Source of the DNA: an uncultured Colwellia sp.
Lineage (GTDB): Bacteria > Pseudomonadota > Gammaproteobacteria > Enterobacterales > Alteromonadaceae
Assembly (NCBI GenBank): GCA_913058245.1
Contig: CAJXQJ010000006.1
Span: 141,884 to 205,883, forward strand
Direction of reading: 5' to 3'
DNA length: 64,000 nucleotides
In this document: positions 47,623-57,057 of the stretch, one piece after another
Position numbering within the stretch: position 1 is the first letter of the stretch
Layout of the letters: every line of letters starts with the position of its first letter
Position numbers and translations under genes: made by a program
Notes under the pieces: model-generated
What the model saw: the letters and a program-made list of their open reading frames with translations, nothing else
Databases searched by the model: none
Told to the model about the DNA's origin: nothing

Positions 47623-48579
47623 TTAAACGTCCTTGTTATTGCTTTGTCTAGCTGCCGGGTGCGTCTTTATATACACCGCTATCATCTTACGGATAGAAAC
47701 ATGGAGGTATTTCTGCGTGGTAGAGATATCAGCATGACCAAGTATCTTTTGAATCGTCGGCAAATCAGCATCATTTTCTAACATGGTTGTTGCTCCGGTA
47801 TGGCGAAAGAGATTACATGAGCCTGGCTTATCAATACCAGCACGTTGCTTATGCTTTTTAATCATTGCTGTAAGCTGACTACCATTAAATGGATTACCAT
47901 CATTATCAAGAAACAAATAATTACCCGATTTTAGATGCTGTAATTTTGGTCTTGCATCATTTGAATATTCTTCAATTAAATCAATCGTATCATTTGCAAT
48001 GGGCACTATACGGTCATCACCACCTTTCCCGTTTTCAACAAATAAGGCTCCTGCGTCATGATGCAAATGGTTCGTTTTTAAGTTAGCTAATTCGTTTCGG
48101 CGAATAGATGTAGCAAAATATGTTTGAATTATCGCGTTGTCCCGTAAACCATAAATACCATGTAACTTTGATTGTGCTGAAATAGCATTGATTTCATCGG
48201 GCTGCAATATACCTTTAACAACTGCCTTAGGGAGTTTAGGTAACCGCAAGCGAGCAACAGGATTTTCATCGAAGTATTTTAATTCGAACATACGCTGACA
48301 AAAAGTTTTAACGGCTGTGAGCTTATTACGTCTGGTTGCTTTACCCGTCAGCTTTTTTGTTTGAGGATTAACATATTCAATCAAGTAATGCTTATATGCA
48401 TCAATCGTGTCATCGGTAATATCGCATAGATTACTACCGTGATTTGTACTATGCCATCGAGCAAATAGTCCTAAGTTGGACTCCTTGCCTTCTATCGTAC
48501 GTAAGGACTGGTCATCGACTAAACACTCTTTTAAATAGCGCTTAACTGCCTCAATAATGGATATTGCTTTATTCATCAT
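47623..48579 (-). CDS. Tyrosine recombinase/integrase
   Basis: 318 residues. SAM-like N-terminal core-binding domain (about 5-100) and catalytic domain with Arg in FATSIRRNELANLKT, a Lys in GKGGDDRIV, box II NLFRHTGATTM, and HADISTTQKYLHV with the nucleophile Tyr. In box II the usual first His is Asn. A GGAG ribosome site precedes the ATG. Last gene of the IS21-type unit, nine bases after the primase-like gene. Confidence 0.85.
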   Translation of the reverse strand: MMNKAISIIEAVKRYLKECLVDDQSLRTIEGKESNLGLFARWHSTNHGSNLCDITDDTIDAYKHYLIEYVNPQTKKLTGKATRRNKLTAVKTFCQRMFELKYFDENPVARLRLPKLPKAVVKGILQPDEINAISAQSKLHGIYGLRDNAIIQTYFATSIRRNELANLKTNHLHHDAGALFVENGKGGDDRIVPIANDTIDLIEEYSNDARPKLQHLKSGNYLFLDNDGNPFNGSQLTAMIKKHKQRAGIDKPGSCNLFRHTGATTMLENDADLPTIQKILGHADISTTQKYLHVSIRKMIAVYIKTHPAARQSNNKDV

Positions 48580-48588
48580 AATATCTCC

Positions 48589-49395
48589 TTAAGCATCCAG
48601 TTTCCCTGAAAAAGAAAACTGTTGCTGTAATGCAGTGAGTTGTCTGGATTTAACAAAAGTACTGTTGATATCTTCACCGACGGCGAATTGAACTTTGTTG
48701 GTTTGTAGATTGGCCTCAAGCAGCATTTGATTAACAAGGCCATACCATTTTTGTGCAAAAGGTGTGTTGCCAAAAGCAATATCAACCAGTGTAGTGCCGG
48801 CATTTACCAATCGCTCAACATGTGACTCTGAAAAATCACGAATGAGCAACGGTGATACAGCATTTTTAACACCTAATGCCCATAAGGTGACTACTTCCAG
48901 TGGTGAAAGACATAAAACAATACGCTCATGCGCGTGAAGTACTTCATGGTGATAAAAACAATCATCTTCATCCGTTACTGCATAATAAAAATCACACTCT
49001 TTTCTACCGTATTTTGAAATTCTTCTCCCATACGCGCCAATAAAATTATTTTCTTCATCAAAAGTAGGGAAAATAAGCATGCCACGAAACGCTTCATGAC
49101 CATTGATTTTCAATAAACCATTACGTTGAAGTAAACCTTTTATCGATTCGTTTTCAAAAGTACCTTTTTGGGGTAACTGGCTCACTAATGTTCTATCAGA
49201 AAATCCAAGCGAGAACTGCTTAATTAAGCTAGGCTTATTCAAACCACGTACTTGCTGCAAGTAATACAACGCACGCTTATCCTTAACTAAGGCCTTCTGA
49301 TAATAGCTCAGCACCAAGCGCGTATGCTGCTGCTCTTGCAGTGGCGTTATCAGTGAGCTCGGGCTATAAACTTGCCAATCATCTGATGAAAACAT
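48589..49395 (-). CDS. Degenerate DnaG-core-like protein A
   Basis: 268 residues resembling the N-terminal part of the primase catalytic core (Toprim_N): YYQKALVKDKRALYYLQQVRGLNKPSLIKQFSLGFSDRTL, FRGMLIFPTFDEENNFIGAYGRRI, compared with QFPIRDKRGRVIGFGGRV in the dnaG of this window. The following Toprim-like part (VLCLSPLEVVTLWALGVKNAV) lacks the catalytic Glu and the DxD, and there is no zinc-binding CHC2 domain. It is therefore unlikely to be a primase and may bind DNA or another element protein. Paralogue of the next gene upstream. Confidence 0.6.
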   Translation of the reverse strand: MFSSDDWQVYSPSSLITPLQEQQHTRLVLSYYQKALVKDKRALYYLQQVRGLNKPSLIKQFSLGFSDRTLVSQLPQKGTFENESIKGLLQRNGLLKINGHEAFRGMLIFPTFDEENNFIGAYGRRISKYGRKECDFYYAVTDEDDCFYHHEVLHAHERIVLCLSPLEVVTLWALGVKNAVSPLLIRDFSESHVERLVNAGTTLVDIAFGNTPFAQKWYGLVNQMLLEANLQTNKVQFAVGEDINSTFVKSRQLTALQQQFSFSGKLDA

Positions 49396-49569
49396 TTTTG
49401 ACTCCCTATAAATTTAAAGCATTTCATAAAAATTTGAGTAAAATTAATACTGGTATAATTGCATTGTGCATAACGGGAATACATTCGATACGCTTCTTTG
49501 TTCCAATGGATTTGGCTTTACAGTTACGTATCGATGTAAAAGAGTTTCTACCTATTGGCTAGCAAAAAT

Positions 49570-50325
49570 CTAAGCCCTGCCATATATGAACTCATCAATT
49601 TCAGCTTCAAAATGAATGGGGATATTGTATTTTTTGAACTGTCGCTCAAGACGTGTTTTTATATGTTTTGGTAGGTAGTTACTGTAGCAAATGACTATTT
49701 TCTCTGGTCGTTTACTAGCAATACAATCGATTTCTGATGATAATAAGTTAAAACCTGATACTACTCCAAGCACGCTATCGCTAAGTACAGGCATCATGGA
49801 AATACCTCTTAACGGATTATCAAAAATGTAAAAAACAGTCTTCTCATGAACTTTATCTAAATTGAATATTCTAGGGGCGCCACCACATGCCCAATAACCA
49901 GATTTAATCATGCAGTGATATGAGCGTATACTTTCACTATAAAAACCAACCAGATCACGACCTTGATATACAGGTACTGTGATACATCCACTTAATGCTC
50001 CATGACGATGATGCTTAAGTAACGTCACTCGTTGCACTGAGCTCCGCATTTGTATACTTTTAAAACTTTTAATACTAGGTAACCGGCTTTCTATTTCTCT
50101 AGAAGAAAATCCTAATTTATATAGTTCCATAAGCTCATCATTTATGCCATGAATTACATGTAAGTAATCAATAGCATACGTGTTAATATTCAACGAGCGT
50201 GCATAGTACTCATTGGTATAAGGTAAATATTTTTCAGGTATTTGAAGGTCAAATTCGCCAAACTGAGGGGATTCCATCAAACAACCTAGGTTGATATTAT
50301 TCTGGGATATATTACGGCTTAACAT
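49570..50325 (-). CDS. Degenerate DnaG-core-like protein B
   Basis: 251 residues from the ATG with AAAGGAGG upstream. Same layout as protein A: YYARSLNINTYAIDYLHVIHGINDELMELYKLGFSSREIESRLP, SGCITVPVYQGRDLVGFYSESIR, then a Toprim-like region YIFDNPLRGISMMPVLSDSVLGVVSGFNLL without acidic catalytic residues. Overlaps istB by 14 bp, so translation is coupled to the transposition genes. Confidence 0.58.
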   Translation of the reverse strand: MLSRNISQNNINLGCLMESPQFGEFDLQIPEKYLPYTNEYYARSLNINTYAIDYLHVIHGINDELMELYKLGFSSREIESRLPSIKSFKSIQMRSSVQRVTLLKHHRHGALSGCITVPVYQGRDLVGFYSESIRSYHCMIKSGYWACGGAPRIFNLDKVHEKTVFYIFDNPLRGISMMPVLSDSVLGVVSGFNLLSSEIDCIASKRPEKIVICYSNYLPKHIKTRLERQFKKYNIPIHFEAEIDEFIYGRA

Positions 50326-51070
50326 GTGAGCCTCCTTTAAAATTAAGGCCAAATACTTCACGAAGTGATATATCACAAGACATATTAAAAAAGTGGGAAT
50401 GGTTGCTGATGCGATCTAACACAGAGTCAGCCATAATTTGTTCGCCAAATGCTCGATGCCATTCATCTACTTCATATTGTGATGTAATTAGAAGTGATGC
50501 TTTTTCGTCACGTTCTTCGATAAATTCAAACAGTAAATGACGCTGACTATCACTTAACGCTTTAATAGCCCAGTCATCCACAACAATTAACGGATAACGA
50601 GATAACTTGCGTCTAAATGCGTATAAGGTTTCGTTTTTCTCAGCTGCTGATAATTGCAAAACTAAATCAATAAAGCGTAAGAACAAAACGGGTATACCTT
50701 GAAAAATAGCCTGTTTGGCTAAGGCACATGCGATGTATGTTTTACCTGATCCTGTAGGGCCAATAGCAGTGATATTTAAACGCTGTTTTATCCACTGACA
50801 ATCGAAGTGACGAGAGACTTCAGCTTTATTAAGCTTCGACCAATATTTAAATGTTAGCTCGCCAATATCAGCTTTGGGTTCTCGTAGTTTGGCTTGTTTT
50901 AATAACCGTTGAATTTTAACATCATGATTAAAATTAACTTGCGTAAGTAAAGATTGCTCAATACTGTCTTCAGTACTTAATTTTCCCATTTTAAGTTGTT
51001 GCGCAAGTTCTTTATAAAAGACCATCAACTTTAATTGCTCACAGTAAGTGACTAAATTTTGAGTATTCAT
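50312..51070 (-). CDS. istB: IstB-like helper ATPase
   Basis: 252 residues of the AAA+ DnaC/IstB family. Walker A in AIGPTGSGKTYIACALA, Walker B PLIVVDDWA, and sensor region LLITSQYEVDEWHRAFGE. In IS21 elements IstB forms filaments on target DNA and activates IstA. Confidence 0.92.
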   Translation of the reverse strand: MNTQNLVTYCEQLKLMVFYKELAQQLKMGKLSTEDSIEQSLLTQVNFNHDVKIQRLLKQAKLREPKADIGELTFKYWSKLNKAEVSRHFDCQWIKQRLNITAIGPTGSGKTYIACALAKQAIFQGIPVLFLRFIDLVLQLSAAEKNETLYAFRRKLSRYPLIVVDDWAIKALSDSQRHLLFEFIEERDEKASLLITSQYEVDEWHRAFGEQIMADSVLDRISNHSHFFNMSCDISLREVFGLNFKGGSHVKP

Positions 51071-51072
51071 TG

Positions 51073-52614
51073 TTAAATTCTCCCTTGATAATGTTCAGCA
51101 CCTCGAACATTGGCATGAGGCAAAGGTATAGATGAAAAGAGTTGCTCTTCAAGAATTCCTGATTGAACTATGAGTTTAAGATCTGAAGGGCTATACATTT
51201 CATGCTCATCAGCGTAATGACAAATTGAATCAAATTCTTGAGGTGAAAATTTGGAAGCCAGATGTTGAATAGCCAGACAACGCTTTCCTGCGTGTTGTGA
51301 TTTTTTATTTGCATGATCTTTATATTGTTTTTCAATAACAATAAGGCAGCTCTCACCAATATTCTTAGCCCAATCAGTAAAGTGGATTTGAGTTTTGCGA
51401 ACTTGAACTAAATGATTTTCAGGCATATGCCCAGACAGACGGGTTATCACATCTTTTCCCTCTACAAGTTGATGCTGTGCAATAAACTCCCCATTGCAAT
51501 AAAACTTTATATAGTCCTTGGTCGCTTTAAATGTGACCATATGAGCCCGGTATTGATAGGGGACTGAGTAGTAATTACTTTGATATTTAATTAAATAATT
51601 AGCAGGGGCTTTTACCGAACCTTGCTTGACTAGCAGTTCATATGGTTTTTTAGGTGCATCAAGCAAGTACTCCATTTCCTGCAGAAATAGCTCATTGCGA
51701 GATACTTGATATGCTGGCATGATTTCATTATTTAATTTTTCTACCTCAATAAGAATGGTTTTGTTTAAGTCATCAAGACTAAAAAAAGTCATTTCTCTCA
51801 AAACTAGGCTAATTCTATCTTCGAAAAATTGAACAGATTTTTCTCCGTGGCAATTATCACGAGGAGTTATTACTCTCGCGGTATCGCAGAAGTTATTATG
51901 ATACTGAGCGAAATCTATAATTTTTTCCGAGAGTTCAGCAATTAACCCCGCTTTTCTAACCATAGCTTTGGCATTATCAAACAGAATGATTTTAGCTACT
52001 TTGCCATAATATAAAACAGCCTGAGCAAGCCCTAAAATCCAATCATTTGCTGTCATTCCTTTCGTTGCATAAGCAAATATCTTGCGACTAAACGGCAAAC
52101 AAGCAACAAAGACATAGACTTTCCGTTTGACGCCATCTTCAGAAACGAATAAAGGGATACCCGCGTAATCGCAGCACAAATACTCACCAGGGTAATACTC
52201 TTGCTTTAATTCAAGCTTTGATTCTTTGCAGTACTTATTGGCGAGGTGATAAAACTGAGTTTGTCCTAAAGCTGTTTTTGGATCCTGTTCTTTGTACTCA
52301 AGGAACATCAATTTTTTCTTTTTGCCGTATTTCCTAGGGCGGGTATTTACCTCTCTAATAATTTCTTCGAAATTTGGCCGTCTTTTGGATGACCTTCTCA
52401 AATTTATTTTAGGATAAAAGATACTGACTAGTTCATCATCCCTCATGACTTTATATTCATCATAAGTATAAGTAAGGGCTCCTATTTTCAGTTTAATACT
52501 CTTAACCGTATCGTGATGACAGCCGATTATCCGGCCCATTTTTCGATACGACAGTCCAAGCTCCATAAAAAGTAACCGGATCAACTCTCGCAAAGTCCAC
52601 ATTGCAATATGCAT
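51073..52614 (-). CDS. istA: IS21-family transposase IstA
   Basis: 513 residues. N-terminal HTH (LIRLLFMELGLSYRKMGRIIGCHHDTVKSI), then integrase core with Asp in YLCCDYAGIPL, Asp in IILFDNAKAMV and Glu in NCHGEKSVQFFED, so the DDE triad is complete. A C-terminal beta domain (about 340-410, NYYSVPYQYRAHMV) is typical of IstA. Appears intact. Confidence 0.9.
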   Translation of the reverse strand: MHIAMWTLRELIRLLFMELGLSYRKMGRIIGCHHDTVKSIKLKIGALTYTYDEYKVMRDDELVSIFYPKINLRRSSKRRPNFEEIIREVNTRPRKYGKKKKLMFLEYKEQDPKTALGQTQFYHLANKYCKESKLELKQEYYPGEYLCCDYAGIPLFVSEDGVKRKVYVFVACLPFSRKIFAYATKGMTANDWILGLAQAVLYYGKVAKIILFDNAKAMVRKAGLIAELSEKIIDFAQYHNNFCDTARVITPRDNCHGEKSVQFFEDRISLVLREMTFFSLDDLNKTILIEVEKLNNEIMPAYQVSRNELFLQEMEYLLDAPKKPYELLVKQGSVKAPANYLIKYQSNYYSVPYQYRAHMVTFKATKDYIKFYCNGEFIAQHQLVEGKDVITRLSGHMPENHLVQVRKTQIHFTDWAKNIGESCLIVIEKQYKDHANKKSQHAGKRCLAIQHLASKFSPQEFDSICHYADEHEMYSPSDLKLIVQSGILEEQLFSSIPLPHANVRGAEHYQGRI

Positions 52615-52816
52615 AAAGATTTCTCCTAAAGTTTGGACGTAAAACTCCTTCTCACAAAAAATTCATGTGAAAATTGACAAGAGTATAAAAGTCAACCAAA
52701 CTATAGATGAATCGGGGTCGAAATCGATTTACCAATCTGGTCTGGGAGTTTAACTCTTGGGCTTTTTTGTTTTTACGTCATTAATAATTAACAAATATGA
52801 TTGATGCTATTTCAGT

Positions 52817-53071
52817 TCACTCTTCCTCCTTTGCTTCTGTTGCTAGCCATAACGCAATATCCTTCACAAGTGCGAAATAACCTCTTCGGTTTTTAATTTT
52901 AAAGACTTTAACTGGAATGGTGTTTCTTGAAATTGCCTGTCGTAAAGCACCAGCCGTGCGATAACTCAAAGCTCTTTGTAATTCACTCCCTGTGAGCATT
53001 GTTGAGCCATATAAAGTTAAAAAATCGTTTTCTAGCTGCTTCGCTAATGCAGCAAATTCTTCTTCACTCAT
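52817..53071 (-). CDS. Small DNA-binding protein (MerR/excisionase-like winged helix)
   Basis: 84 residues. LTGSELQRALSYRTAGALRQAISRNTIPVKVFKIKNRRGYFALVKDIALWLA has the helix-turn-helix plus wing pattern of AlpA/excisionase-type proteins. Lies just upstream of istA on the same strand and may control the element or act as recombination directionality factor for the recombinase. That role is inference. Confidence 0.55.
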   Translation of the reverse strand: MSEEEFAALAKQLENDFLTLYGSTMLTGSELQRALSYRTAGALRQAISRNTIPVKVFKIKNRRGYFALVKDIALWLATEAKEEE

Positions 53072-53201
53072 TATTGTGCTCCTCTGTATGTCACTATGCG
53101 TAACAAATAGAAGCTATACTGATTATGAATACTTTTCTTTGGGCAAATTTTCACTAGAAAGACGGTTTTTTAGCTAGTGTTTTATTTATTAAAGGTTTTT
53201 T

Positions 53202-54251
53202 ATGAACTTTGATTTATATAAAAGATTACAAAAACCAATAAAAAATCTCGCTTCAGCCATGTGGGTGAAAACCGTTTTACTAAAAGCGCCATGTAAAAAC
53301 ATTCATCAATTAATTAATGAGGTTTACCGGAAACTTGAAGCACCATCTAATATCCAGCGTGAACACGCTAGTAAATTTTTTTATGATAAAAATAATGGGA
53401 GGTATATATCTAATCTGAAAAAAGTCGACAAAATTGTCTCGCTATGGTCAGAAACGGGAGACGTTTTAAACCACCCCCTTTGGCAACTATTGAATCAAAA
53501 TAAAATATCACCATCGTTTATCATCACGATGGCACGACAACTGCCTTTAAATATACAAAGAGAATTATTTAGTGAAAGCAAAGGGAGCTTTTCGATTAAA
53601 CAAAACTTCAGCACCAGTGAATTGGATAGTTTAGAAGGACTAGTTGGATTATTGCTTATTCATCTATGGCAAAAAATATCGAATAGCCAAGCTCAGCAAG
53701 ATAAAACCGACAAGTCTATCTTTAAGCTTTTTCTTCGGATTTTCACAATCACCTATCAAGACTTTCATTTAGATTTCAGGTTATTTAGCCAACTTACAAA
53801 ATACTTTGCTCCTCGAGATATAATAAAGAGAGTTAATTGTGTAACATGGCAAAATTTTCCCATTTTTATTAATGAAGTAAAAAGTCGCCAGCAATTAAGA
53901 AAATGTTTATCAATCTATAGAAGCATTGGGGAACAATTAGTGTTGGTCGATAACCTAAACAATAATACTCTAAACAAATCTGAACAGACTAAACATAAAC
54001 TACAGTACTTAGCGCTCATAGAGCACGAGAAATTAACCCTTTTACAAGAAAATTTAAAAAAAAGTAAAGGAATATGCCCTAAAGAATATGATAGTTATTT
54101 AGGAGAACTGAGAATAAAGTTTCACTATAGAGCGTCCACAATGTTAAACCCTCCCTTTGAAAAATTTATGCCTAAAGTGAAATTGCAAAAAGCTCATTCA
54201 TTAATGCTCAACCACCATACTCCAAATTTACTTTCTCAGCTGAAACATTAA
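53202..54251 (+). CDS. Unrecognised protein, first copy of a tandem paralogue pair
   Basis: 349 residues, basic, no signal or membrane segment, not recognised. Homologous to the next gene: HPLWQLLNQNKISPSFIITMARQLPLNIQRELF corresponds to HPLWTLLSEREITKNKLAFLTQQLPLSIQSEIL, and SKGICPKEYDSYLGELRI to SKGVCSKECRTGLGKLRV. Helical throughout. AT content is high, as in the rest of the island. Confidence 0.6.
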   Translation: MNFDLYKRLQKPIKNLASAMWVKTVLLKAPCKNIHQLINEVYRKLEAPSNIQREHASKFFYDKNNGRYISNLKKVDKIVSLWSETGDVLNHPLWQLLNQNKISPSFIITMARQLPLNIQRELFSESKGSFSIKQNFSTSELDSLEGLVGLLLIHLWQKISNSQAQQDKTDKSIFKLFLRIFTITYQDFHLDFRLFSQLTKYFAPRDIIKRVNCVTWQNFPIFINEVKSRQQLRKCLSIYRSIGEQLVLVDNLNNNTLNKSEQTKHKLQYLALIEHEKLTLLQENLKKSKGICPKEYDSYLGELRIKFHYRASTMLNPPFEKFMPKVKLQKAHSLMLNHHTPNLLSQLKH

Positions 54252-54602
54252 TACTGGTCAAATAAACCGAAAATAATGGTCAGGCTTAACTGATTTCTGG
54301 CTACACTAAATTGAATATGCTGGAGGGTTCAACCGTAATTAGCAAATGCAGATTTCACCTTATTATCGACAATAAAATCAGTTCAACTATCCAATTAATC
54401 AATTAGGGCTGACCACTCAATTCACCTAATTTAGCCATCAATTGTATTGCCTTAGGTTATTAAAAATAAGTAACCCTTAAATTAAGTAATACTTAAACCA
54501 ATCATTCGATTGTCTCTAATATCACCTATACTGTTCAGCTAAGAACAATACATTTGCTATGGTATTTTTACTCAGCGTTCTCCATATAAAGTGAAATAGA
54601 CA
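54252..54602. other. Intergenic region between the paralogues
   Basis: About 350 bases. The segment AATAATGGTCAGGCTTAACTG resembles AATAATGGTCCGAACG near 42470, hinting at shared element debris. A -35/-10 pair for the second paralogue could not be fixed. Confidence 0.35.
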
Positions 54603-55541
54603 ATGTTTTATATTTATCAAAAATTAGAGCCTGCGATAAAAAAGATCGCTACTTCGCACTGGTCTTATGAGGTGCTCCGTAAAGTTGGAGCAAAAAATAC
54701 TAATGAGTTACCTTTGAAATTGAACAAGGGTAATAGTGCAATAAAAATACAAAAGCAGGGGTACTGGCGAAAAAAGTGGGATGGACAACCATTGAAAAAT
54801 TCCGTAAAACTTGATGATATTGATAATACATATAATGGCGTAAGCCAAACGTTGTATCACCCACTATGGACATTGCTTTCTGAACGAGAAATAACAAAAA
54901 ATAAACTTGCTTTCCTAACGCAGCAATTACCTCTTTCAATACAAAGTGAAATACTATCCACTCAAAAATGTTTTACACTTTGGCACATTAAAAAAATAGC
55001 AAAATGTAATTCTTTAGATTCGGTTGCTGCTCTACTGCTCATCCATTTAAAGCAAAAAAATATTAATGCTGAGTATAACGATCGCGCTCTTAATATGGAG
55101 TTGTTTAAATTAATGCTTAGACTATTTTCATTTCCTTATGCAAAAGTTCGTTATGGTTATGAATTATGTGTTCGCATTGGTAAATACTTTAAAAAGCCTT
55201 CAGATTACAAAAACATTCATACGATTAGTTTAAAAAAGTTCCCCCATTATTTACATCAAATAAACAGTGTAAATAAATTTACTACATGTTGTCGTATTTA
55301 CCGTGACCTATCTAAAAAACTTCATCAATGTGACAAACTAAAGGAGTCTGAGAAAAGTCAATTAGGTTATATGAGCTACATTAAACATGATAGGTTGAAC
55401 GAACTCAATTCTGAGCTAAAGTATTCGAAAGGTGTCTGTTCAAAAGAGTGCAGAACAGGGCTAGGAAAACTCAGGGTTTCTTATTATTTTGGGAATTCAA
55501 AGGGCGTGTATCTACTTCCTGATATAAGAAAGTTTTTTTGA
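54603..55541 (+). CDS. Unrecognised protein, second copy of a tandem paralogue pair
   Basis: 312 residues, basic, cytosolic, not recognised. Clear homologue of the preceding gene (see there), with a shorter C-terminus and many Cys/His (KCFTLWHIKKIAKC, TTCCRIYRDL). The pair has diverged strongly, so the duplication is old or the copies were acquired separately. Confidence 0.58.
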   Translation: MFYIYQKLEPAIKKIATSHWSYEVLRKVGAKNTNELPLKLNKGNSAIKIQKQGYWRKKWDGQPLKNSVKLDDIDNTYNGVSQTLYHPLWTLLSEREITKNKLAFLTQQLPLSIQSEILSTQKCFTLWHIKKIAKCNSLDSVAALLLIHLKQKNINAEYNDRALNMELFKLMLRLFSFPYAKVRYGYELCVRIGKYFKKPSDYKNIHTISLKKFPHYLHQINSVNKFTTCCRIYRDLSKKLHQCDKLKESEKSQLGYMSYIKHDRLNELNSELKYSKGVCSKECRTGLGKLRVSYYFGNSKGVYLLPDIRKFF

Positions 55542-56070
55542 CCCGCCAAAAATAAAAAAACTTAAAAAGCAGCTTATAGAATCAATGAATAGGAGACATA
55601 ATTGTATAACCCTATCCAACGAAGTCAGATGAATCATGAGCTGAACCAATAATTCTTTATTAGTCGGTGTCCCAAAAGATGACAAGCTAGACCATACCAA
55701 CTTTGACTCCTCGTAAGTATCACATATTTTGGTTTTATCTGTTGTCGATGAAGAGATCTAACTTTGTACGAGCAATGGACAGAAAAGGGTATTAACAGGT
55801 TGTGGCCTCTCTGATTAATAGAAGATCTGGTCTTCATGTAACTAAATCTGTAGCTCAGATAAAATAAGAATATTCAGATGTATAGCAAATAAAGAAAGGG
55901 CAAATAATTAAGCTTACTCTGAAGGAAAATAGGCTTAATTAACCATAAACTAATATCTGGACATTTTGAATAAGATACATCTTTTTATTTACATCTATCC
56001 ACTTATATTATTCTTTACCACAGCCCTATAAATAACAGTAATATACTTCACTTTTTACAGAGAAGTTGTC
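55542..56070. other. Intergenic region upstream of the recombinase operon
   Basis: About 530 bases without a credible gene. Sequence near 55920 (AATAGGCTTAATTAACCATAA) resembles 42450-42470. The recombinase has AGAGAAG before its ATG. Confidence 0.4.
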
Positions 56071-57039
56071 ATGAATACCATTCATCAAGTCAGTGCAAAT
56101 TATTTAGAAACCTGTGCAAATAATAAGAACCTATCTAAACATACTCTGAAAGCATACCGTATCGATTTTGAACAGTTTCAATCCTGTATTGGAATGACTC
56201 TAGATATATCACTAATTGATAAAAGCCATATTCTAAAATTTCATAATTATTTATTAAATTTAGAATTGGCTCCAGCCTCTATAAAACGAAAGCTTGTTTC
56301 TTTAAAAGCAATGTTTAAATGGCTTGAACTTGAAGAGGTTATTTTAGTTAGTCCGTTTAATAAAATAAGAGCAAATATAAAACTACCAAGAGCATTACCT
56401 AAAAATGTACCTGCTTCCAAATTAAATAACCTAATAAAAAAAATAAAAGCTGAATTAGGCATTAATCGTAATGAAGACTACAACGCTATCGAAATCAGCA
56501 GGCTTATTACGACTAAAAAGACTTTGAATAAATTAACAACCTTAATTTCAATTGAATTAATGCTTTGCACAGGAATGCGTGTAGGTGAATTAGCAAGTAT
56601 TGAGTTAAATTCAATAGATATATCAGAACGTAAAATAAAGTTATTTGGCAAAGGCTCTCGTGAACGTTTTGTATATTTACCTGATGCTGAAAGTTGTCAG
56701 TTAATTAAAGCTTATCTTCAAGCGCGCTTAATTGTAGACCCTACATCACATAACTTTTTAGTAAATAGTCGAGGTCAACCTGCCTCAACTCAATTTCTCA
56801 GAAAGATATTACGAGAATTAGCACATAGATCTGCTATCGAACTACATGTAACACCACATATGTTAAGGCATAGTGCCGCATGTGAGTTAATAGAATCTGG
56901 TTTAGATATTCGTTTTGTTCAACGCTTATTAGGCCACAGCAGCATATCCACAACTGAAATTTACACACATGTTAGTGATACCCTTTTGAAGAAAAAAATT
57001 ACTCAGGCAAAAGTAAGGAAACGCGTTATTAAAAAGTAA
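56071..57039 (+). CDS. Tyrosine recombinase heading a novel operon
   Basis: 322 residues of the XerC/D-like family. N-terminal core-binding domain (about 1-95), then catalytic Arg in CTGMRVGELASIELN, Lys in GKGSRERFVYLP, HMLRHSAACELIESG, and LLGHSSISTTEIYTHV. All active-site residues are present. An insertion of about 30 residues (IKAELGINRNEDYNAIEISRL) lies before the first motif. It lacks the extra helix motif of integron integrases, so it is not IntI. The stop lies 16 bp before the YbaK-like gene, in a shared regulatory repeat. Confidence 0.88.
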   Translation: MNTIHQVSANYLETCANNKNLSKHTLKAYRIDFEQFQSCIGMTLDISLIDKSHILKFHNYLLNLELAPASIKRKLVSLKAMFKWLELEEVILVSPFNKIRANIKLPRALPKNVPASKLNNLIKKIKAELGINRNEDYNAIEISRLITTKKTLNKLTTLISIELMLCTGMRVGELASIELNSIDISERKIKLFGKGSRERFVYLPDAESCQLIKAYLQARLIVDPTSHNFLVNSRGQPASTQFLRKILRELAHRSAIELHVTPHMLRHSAACELIESGLDIRFVQRLLGHSSISTTEIYTHVSDTLLKKKITQAKVRKRVIKK

Positions 57040-57057
57040 GGATAATTAAGAATTATG
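57034..57057 (+). repeat. 24-bp repeat overlapping the YbaK-like start codon
   Basis: Begins AAGTAAGGATAATTAAG and ends at the ATG. The same 24 bases occur inverted at 60885-60908, ending at the ATG of the STAND-like gene. It contains the palindrome ATAATT-AAG-AATTAT and the recombinase stop codon. Confidence 0.9.

Larger units (their letters stand above)
47623..52614 (-). mobile_element. IS21-type unit carrying two primase-like genes and a tyrosine recombinase
   Basis: Five tightly packed minus-strand genes: istA-like, istB-like, two paralogous degenerate primase-core proteins, and a tyrosine recombinase. Gaps are 2 bp, an overlap of 14 bp, 174 bp and 9 bp, so they look like one operon. Terminal inverted repeats could not be fixed by eye. 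Candidate right-end sequence lies at 52620-52780. Confidence 0.6.

Noticed and set aside
56071..57039. Integron integrase IntI for the cassette array
   Set aside because: Generic XerC/D-like layout without the IntI-specific insert. It is transcribed away from the array, lies at the wrong (distal) end, and is separated from it by the STAND-like gene.
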